From the NCBI GenBank assembly GCA_045577695.1, contig JAZNIW010000014.1:1-27515 (forward strand): a stretch of DNA of 27,515 bases, given 5' to 3'. Each line of letters starts with the position of its first letter. Position 1 is the first letter of the stretch. A program made the position numbers and the translations under genes. Shown here piece after piece: positions 25,138 to 27,515 of the stretch. The stretch is from UMGS1279 sp045577695 (GTDB lineage: Bacteria; Bacillota; Clostridia; Oscillospirales; Acutalibacteraceae). Under the pieces are notes generated by a model that did no database searches, had not been told where the DNA came from, and saw nothing but the letters and a program-made list of their open reading frames with translations.

Positions 25138-25170
25138 AAAGCTTTGATTTTTATGAAAAATTAAAACAAA

Positions 25171-25212
25171 AAAGAGCTAACGGACTTTGTAACAAAAATC
25201 TGTTAGCTCTTT
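25171..25212 (+). terminator. Terminator of the CotH-VTC-DUF4956 operon
   Basis: 14-bp stem with one G-U pair (25171-25184 with 25199-25212), 34 nt after the DUF4956 stop and running into TTTATTTATAA. Confidence 0.85.
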
Positions 25213-25504
25213 ATTTATAAATAATCTGAAATTGTTGTCAAAACGTTGTCACGAGGCTTTTTGGGGCCTCAAAAAACCAGTGTTTATGCGGGTTTACAGC
25301 GTTTTCTAAATTATTCCCACTCGCTCCCGAGAGACCTAACCTAAACAATTTTGTATAGGCGGTTTAGCTCGTGGTATCTCATACATCTGTATTATCCATA
25401 AAATATGGACTATCAGATTTTTTGTTGCCATAGTGTTGCCACGATGACATTAGTATTATAATGAATCTGTCTTCAAAATTCAAGAGATTTACGAAAATTC
25501 AGCA
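25213..25504. other. Intergenic region with recombination-site-like repeats
   Basis: No gene is recognised. It holds two related 22-nt blocks about 190 bp apart, each of the form GTTGYCA-N3-4-GTTGYCACGA (about 25233-25254 and 25424-25445), a GAGGC/GCCTC hairpin (25253-25270), and on the minus strand GAGTGGGAATAA (25313-25324). These may mark the border of a mobile segment to the right. Confidence 0.35.
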
Positions 25505-26023
25505 TTATCTTCCTCTATATTCCGCTTTTAATACATCAGCCATTTCTTTTGGGGACTCTTGGCATCCGCCTGCAAGCCAAAGTTTTATAATGGCATTCAG
25601 ACCATTTCTGAAAAACTCAATGTGGTATTTAATGTTGGTTTCAATATGTTCCTTTTCGGCTCTCTTGGTATCATATATTGATATAAGGTGTTTGTCATCA
25701 TAGCATAGCTTAAAGTAGGTTTTGTAAAAAATCTGATTATCCTTGATATGTGCAAACATTTTTTCAGCACCGGTACGCTCATTAAAATAATCATAGTCGG
25801 CAAACAGATTACTAAAATCACTCTCAAGCTTCTCTCTTGTCTTATCGGCAAGGTCGAATATATCAATATAATTCGCATAAAAGGTGCTGCGGTTTAGTTC
25901 TGTCATTTTGATAAGATCAGAAACGGTAATATCCTTAATCTCACGAGTTTGCAGTAGTTCTATAAACGCTTTTTCTATTTTCTCCTGCGACTCCCTGCGC
26001 CGCTTATTGTTCTTTACATTCAT
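25505..26023 (-). CDS. TetR/AcrR family regulator
   Basis: 172 residues. Seen: a basic N-terminus (NKRRRESQEKIEKAF), the TetR helix-turn-helix with DITVSDLIKMTELNRSTFYANY, and a helical C-terminal domain ending WLAGGCQESPKEMADVL, as in the DhaS-like/TetR_C_7 type. The ATG at 26021-26023 has GGAGAA seven nt upstream. It is divergent from the two membrane-protein genes, so it most likely represses them and itself. Its AT-rich codon use resembles the genes to its right rather than the central operon. Confidence 0.9.
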   Translation of the reverse strand: MNVKNNKRRRESQEKIEKAFIELLQTREIKDITVSDLIKMTELNRSTFYANYIDIFDLADKTREKLESDFSNLFADYDYFNERTGAEKMFAHIKDNQIFYKTYFKLCYDDKHLISIYDTKRAEKEHIETNIKYHIEFFRNGLNAIIKLWLAGGCQESPKEMADVLKAEYRGR

Positions 26024-26040
26024 AGCAATTCTCCATTATT

Positions 26041-26164
26041 CTAACACTTACGACCAAATTGATGGTCGCTTTTTTATTTATTCCAACACTTGTTGTTTAT
26101 TTGTTGGTTGTTTTGTTTGTCTTAAATCATTATACTATAAATGCAATAAAAACACAAGTGTTGG
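26041..26164. promoter_or_regulatory. Divergent control region with repeated CAACACTTG sites
   Basis: An 11-bp inverted pair, CCAACACTTGT (26083-26093) and ACAAGTGTTGG (26154-26164), flanks a + strand promoter: TTGTTT (26108-26113), 17 bp, TATACT (26131-26136), or the overlapping register TTGTTT (26113-26118) with TATAAA (26136-26141). A similar half site CTAACACTTA lies at 26041-26050, and a CGACCA-N6-TGGTCG dyad at 26051-26068. They are candidate operators for the TetR protein. Confidence 0.55.
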
Positions 26165-26186
26165 TTTAATGAAAGGAGTTTTCAAA

Positions 26187-26555
26187 ATGAAAAAGAGTAG
26201 CTTTGTTGCATTGATAATGGGAACGGTAAGCGGGGTACTTTTCGCACTCGGTATGTGTATGGCTCTCCTGCCGGAATGGAATGCTTTTACGGAAGGTGTG
26301 GTTTTCGGTGCTATCGGTATCGTTCTCGGTATTATCACGGCTCTTATATGGTGCAAGATGGAAAACAAGAAATTGCCGAAGATGAGTGGTAAAAATGTAC
26401 TGCGCACAATTTATGCCATTGTTGCCGCTTTAGTACTTGGTGTAGGTATGTGTATGTGCCTTGTGTGGCAGCAAATCATTTGGGGTACGCTCGTTGGTTT
26501 ACTTGGTATCGTTATGTTAATTGCGCTCATTCCAATGATTAAGGGTATCAAATGA
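26187..26555 (+). CDS. Small four-helix membrane protein
   Basis: 122 residues, not recognised as a named family. Four hydrophobic segments in two similar pairs: each half begins with a GMCM motif (around residues 22-25 and 85-88) and continues with a Trp-containing loop and a Gly-rich helix, which suggests an internal duplication. A short basic loop (KMENKKLPKMSGK) joins the halves. The start is ATG 26187 with AAAGGAG eight nt before; the open frame runs further upstream, but that part crosses the promoter and TetR start. It overlaps the next gene by ATGA and is divergent from a TetR regulator, an arrangement common for small efflux or stress membrane proteins. No function assigned. Confidence 0.8.
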   Translation: MKKSSFVALIMGTVSGVLFALGMCMALLPEWNAFTEGVVFGAIGIVLGIITALIWCKMENKKLPKMSGKNVLRTIYAIVAALVLGVGMCMCLVWQQIIWGTLVGLLGIVMLIALIPMIKGIK

Positions 26556-27370
26556 AAATATTAGCCCTTGTAAGAAGTCCTTATACAAGCCTTGCGTTTA
26601 ATGTTGCTTATGCACTTGGCAACTGTATTATAGGGTTCCTTACACATTCTTGGTGGTTTATTACGGTAGGTGCATATTATGCTGTGCTGACTGTAACCCG
26701 ATATTCCGTGTTACAAATAAGGCGTAAAGCAAACGGTAATTATGATACCGAGCTTTTTGCACGGCGCATTACGGGAATTTTATTGGTGGTGCTTTCTTTC
26801 TGCATAGTGGGCGTGAATATCCTATCGGCAGTTAAAGATAGGGGTACTGACTTTCACGAAATTGTAATGATCACCATCGCCACCTATACATTTACAAAAA
26901 TTACTATTTCCATTATCGGTATGACAAAGGCAAAACGCTCTGCTTCTCCGGTGTTAAAAACACTCCGTAATATTTCTTTGGCAGATGCGTGTGTTTCTAT
27001 TTACACAATGCAAAGATCAATGCTGGTGTCCTTTCCCGGTATGAAATCGGCAGATATCTTATTGTTAAATATATTTACGGGAACGGCAGTATGGATTGTT
27101 GTACTGCTTCTTGGAATCAATCTTATTGGAGGAAAATATACAGATATGGCTAAATCAAAAATTGTAAAAGCAAACGAAAAGATTGCTGAGGCAGTAACCG
27201 GCGGTTACAAGAAAATCGAAAAAGGTGTGGTAGACGGCTACAAAAAAATCGAGCAAGGTGTTGTTGGCGGCTATACCAAAATTGAAGATAAGTTTGTAGA
27301 TGCCTATCTCACGAAAGACGGCGAAACCGTTGAAGAAGCAAAGGCAAGACTGAAAAAAGAAAATAAGTAA
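26552..27370 (+). CDS. Multi-pass membrane protein with 11-residue repeat tail
   Basis: 272 residues. Five or six hydrophobic segments in the first 200 residues, then a charged tail with an 11-residue repeat of the form GY-K-K-I-E-x-G-V-V-x at 218, 229, 240 and, weaker, 251, ending in GETVEEAKARLKKE. Similar tails occur in many clostridial hypothetical proteins, sometimes as free small proteins. The period of 11 suits an amphipathic helix lying on a membrane or a right-handed coiled coil. The start overlaps the previous stop as ATGA, so the two membrane proteins are translationally coupled and probably act together. Function unknown. Confidence 0.82.
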   Translation: MKILALVRSPYTSLAFNVAYALGNCIIGFLTHSWWFITVGAYYAVLTVTRYSVLQIRRKANGNYDTELFARRITGILLVVLSFCIVGVNILSAVKDRGTDFHEIVMITIATYTFTKITISIIGMTKAKRSASPVLKTLRNISLADACVSIYTMQRSMLVSFPGMKSADILLLNIFTGTAVWIVVLLLGINLIGGKYTDMAKSKIVKANEKIAEAVTGGYKKIEKGVVDGYKKIEQGVVGGYTKIEDKFVDAYLTKDGETVEEAKARLKKENK

Positions 27371-27374
27371 GAAA

Positions 27375-27410
27375 ACGGCGGCAGAGAGGTGTTAATCTCC
27401 CTGCCGCCGT
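27375..27410. terminator. Bidirectional terminator at the right end
   Basis: 10-bp GC-rich stem ACGGCGGCAG/CTGCCGCCGT (27375-27384 with 27401-27410) with a partly paired 16-nt centre. The T-run is better on the minus strand (TTTTCTTACTT), which fits a convergent gene from the right. Confidence 0.75.
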
Positions 27411-27417
27411 GCTTCGT

Positions 27418-27515
27418 TTAGTTATAAATTATATCGTGATTTACAATTTCCGTGGCTCTACTATCGATAATAATTGCACACGAAATAATAATGATAATAA
27501 AAATAATAACAGACA
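27418..27515 (-). CDS. C-terminal end of an unknown minus-strand protein (partial)
   Basis: An open frame of about 31 residues enters from the right edge and stops at TAA (27418-27420). It shows a run of Ile/Val/Phe like a membrane or signal segment and ends ATEIVNHDIIYN. The adjacent terminator, stronger on this strand, supports a real gene end, but the piece is too short to identify. Confidence 0.35.
   Translation of the reverse strand, partial: SVIIFIIIIISCAIIIDSRATEIVNHDIIYN

Noticed and set aside
25253..25270. GAGGC/GCCTC hairpin as a terminator
   Set aside because: Followed by A-rich, not T-rich, sequence on the + strand and no T-run on the other side; short stem.
25884..26186. Upstream extension of the small membrane protein frame
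   Set aside because: Crosses the divergent promoter and the TetR gene start; AAAGGAG and the first membrane segment mark ATG 26187.

Overview
The window looks like a chromosomal segment of a low-to-moderate-GC, endospore-forming Firmicute, most likely a gut-type Clostridia (Oscillospiraceae/Ruminococcaceae-like). The grounds are a full spoIIE with a Spo0A-type promoter, a CotH-family protein, a SpoIID-domain protein, a class B sortase, a ThiI without rhodanese domain, strong AGGAGG ribosome binding sites and TTG/GTG starts. Species assignment is inference; I could run no search.

Left part (1-6012): the 3'-truncated Na+/proline symporter gene putP (-) diverges from a YhaM-type 3'-5' exoribonuclease gene (+). 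yhaM converges on spoIIE (-) across a shared bidirectional terminator. Upstream of spoIIE lies a gene for an S1-domain RNA-binding protein (-), whose last codons overlap the spoIIE promoter.

Central operon (6413-15885, +): one promoter drives a cysteine desulfurase, thiI, two very large multidomain genes and a MATE transporter, with gaps of only 10-30 nt, ending at a strong hairpin near 16114-16139. The desulfurase and ThiI supply sulfur for 4-thiouridine in tRNA. The two large genes are the most unusual part. The first is complete CinA (MoCF + PncC-like deamidase domain) fused in frame to a transmembrane segment and an intact class B sortase. The second has the same plan (MoCF-like domain, acidic linker, transmembrane segment, sortase-B-like domain, Ser-rich tail), but its MoCF signature and all three sortase catalytic residues are gone, and a SpoIID peptidoglycan domain is added at the C-terminus. 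They look like an active/pseudoenzyme paralog pair, linking a cytosolic nucleotide-type enzyme to cell-surface or spore-wall chemistry.

Middle (16114-18200): 99-bp tandem repeats follow a tRNA-Ala(CGC) gene (-) and carry copies of its CCA end. The tRNA promoter is embedded in a 13-bp hairpin at the end of a DUF1846 gene (-).

Right part (18200-27515) is more accessory in character. It holds a membrane-spanning MerR regulator with a zinc-ribbon tail; a TetR + ABC-2 exporter operon; a CotH - VTC - DUF4956 cluster (surface kinase-like protein, polyphosphate-polymerase-like domain, membrane partner) with a 140-nt chain of stem-loops between its first two genes; an intergenic stretch with possible recombination-site-like repeats; and a TetR regulator divergent from two small membrane-protein genes, the second with an 11-residue repeat tail. 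A minus-strand reading frame enters from the right edge.
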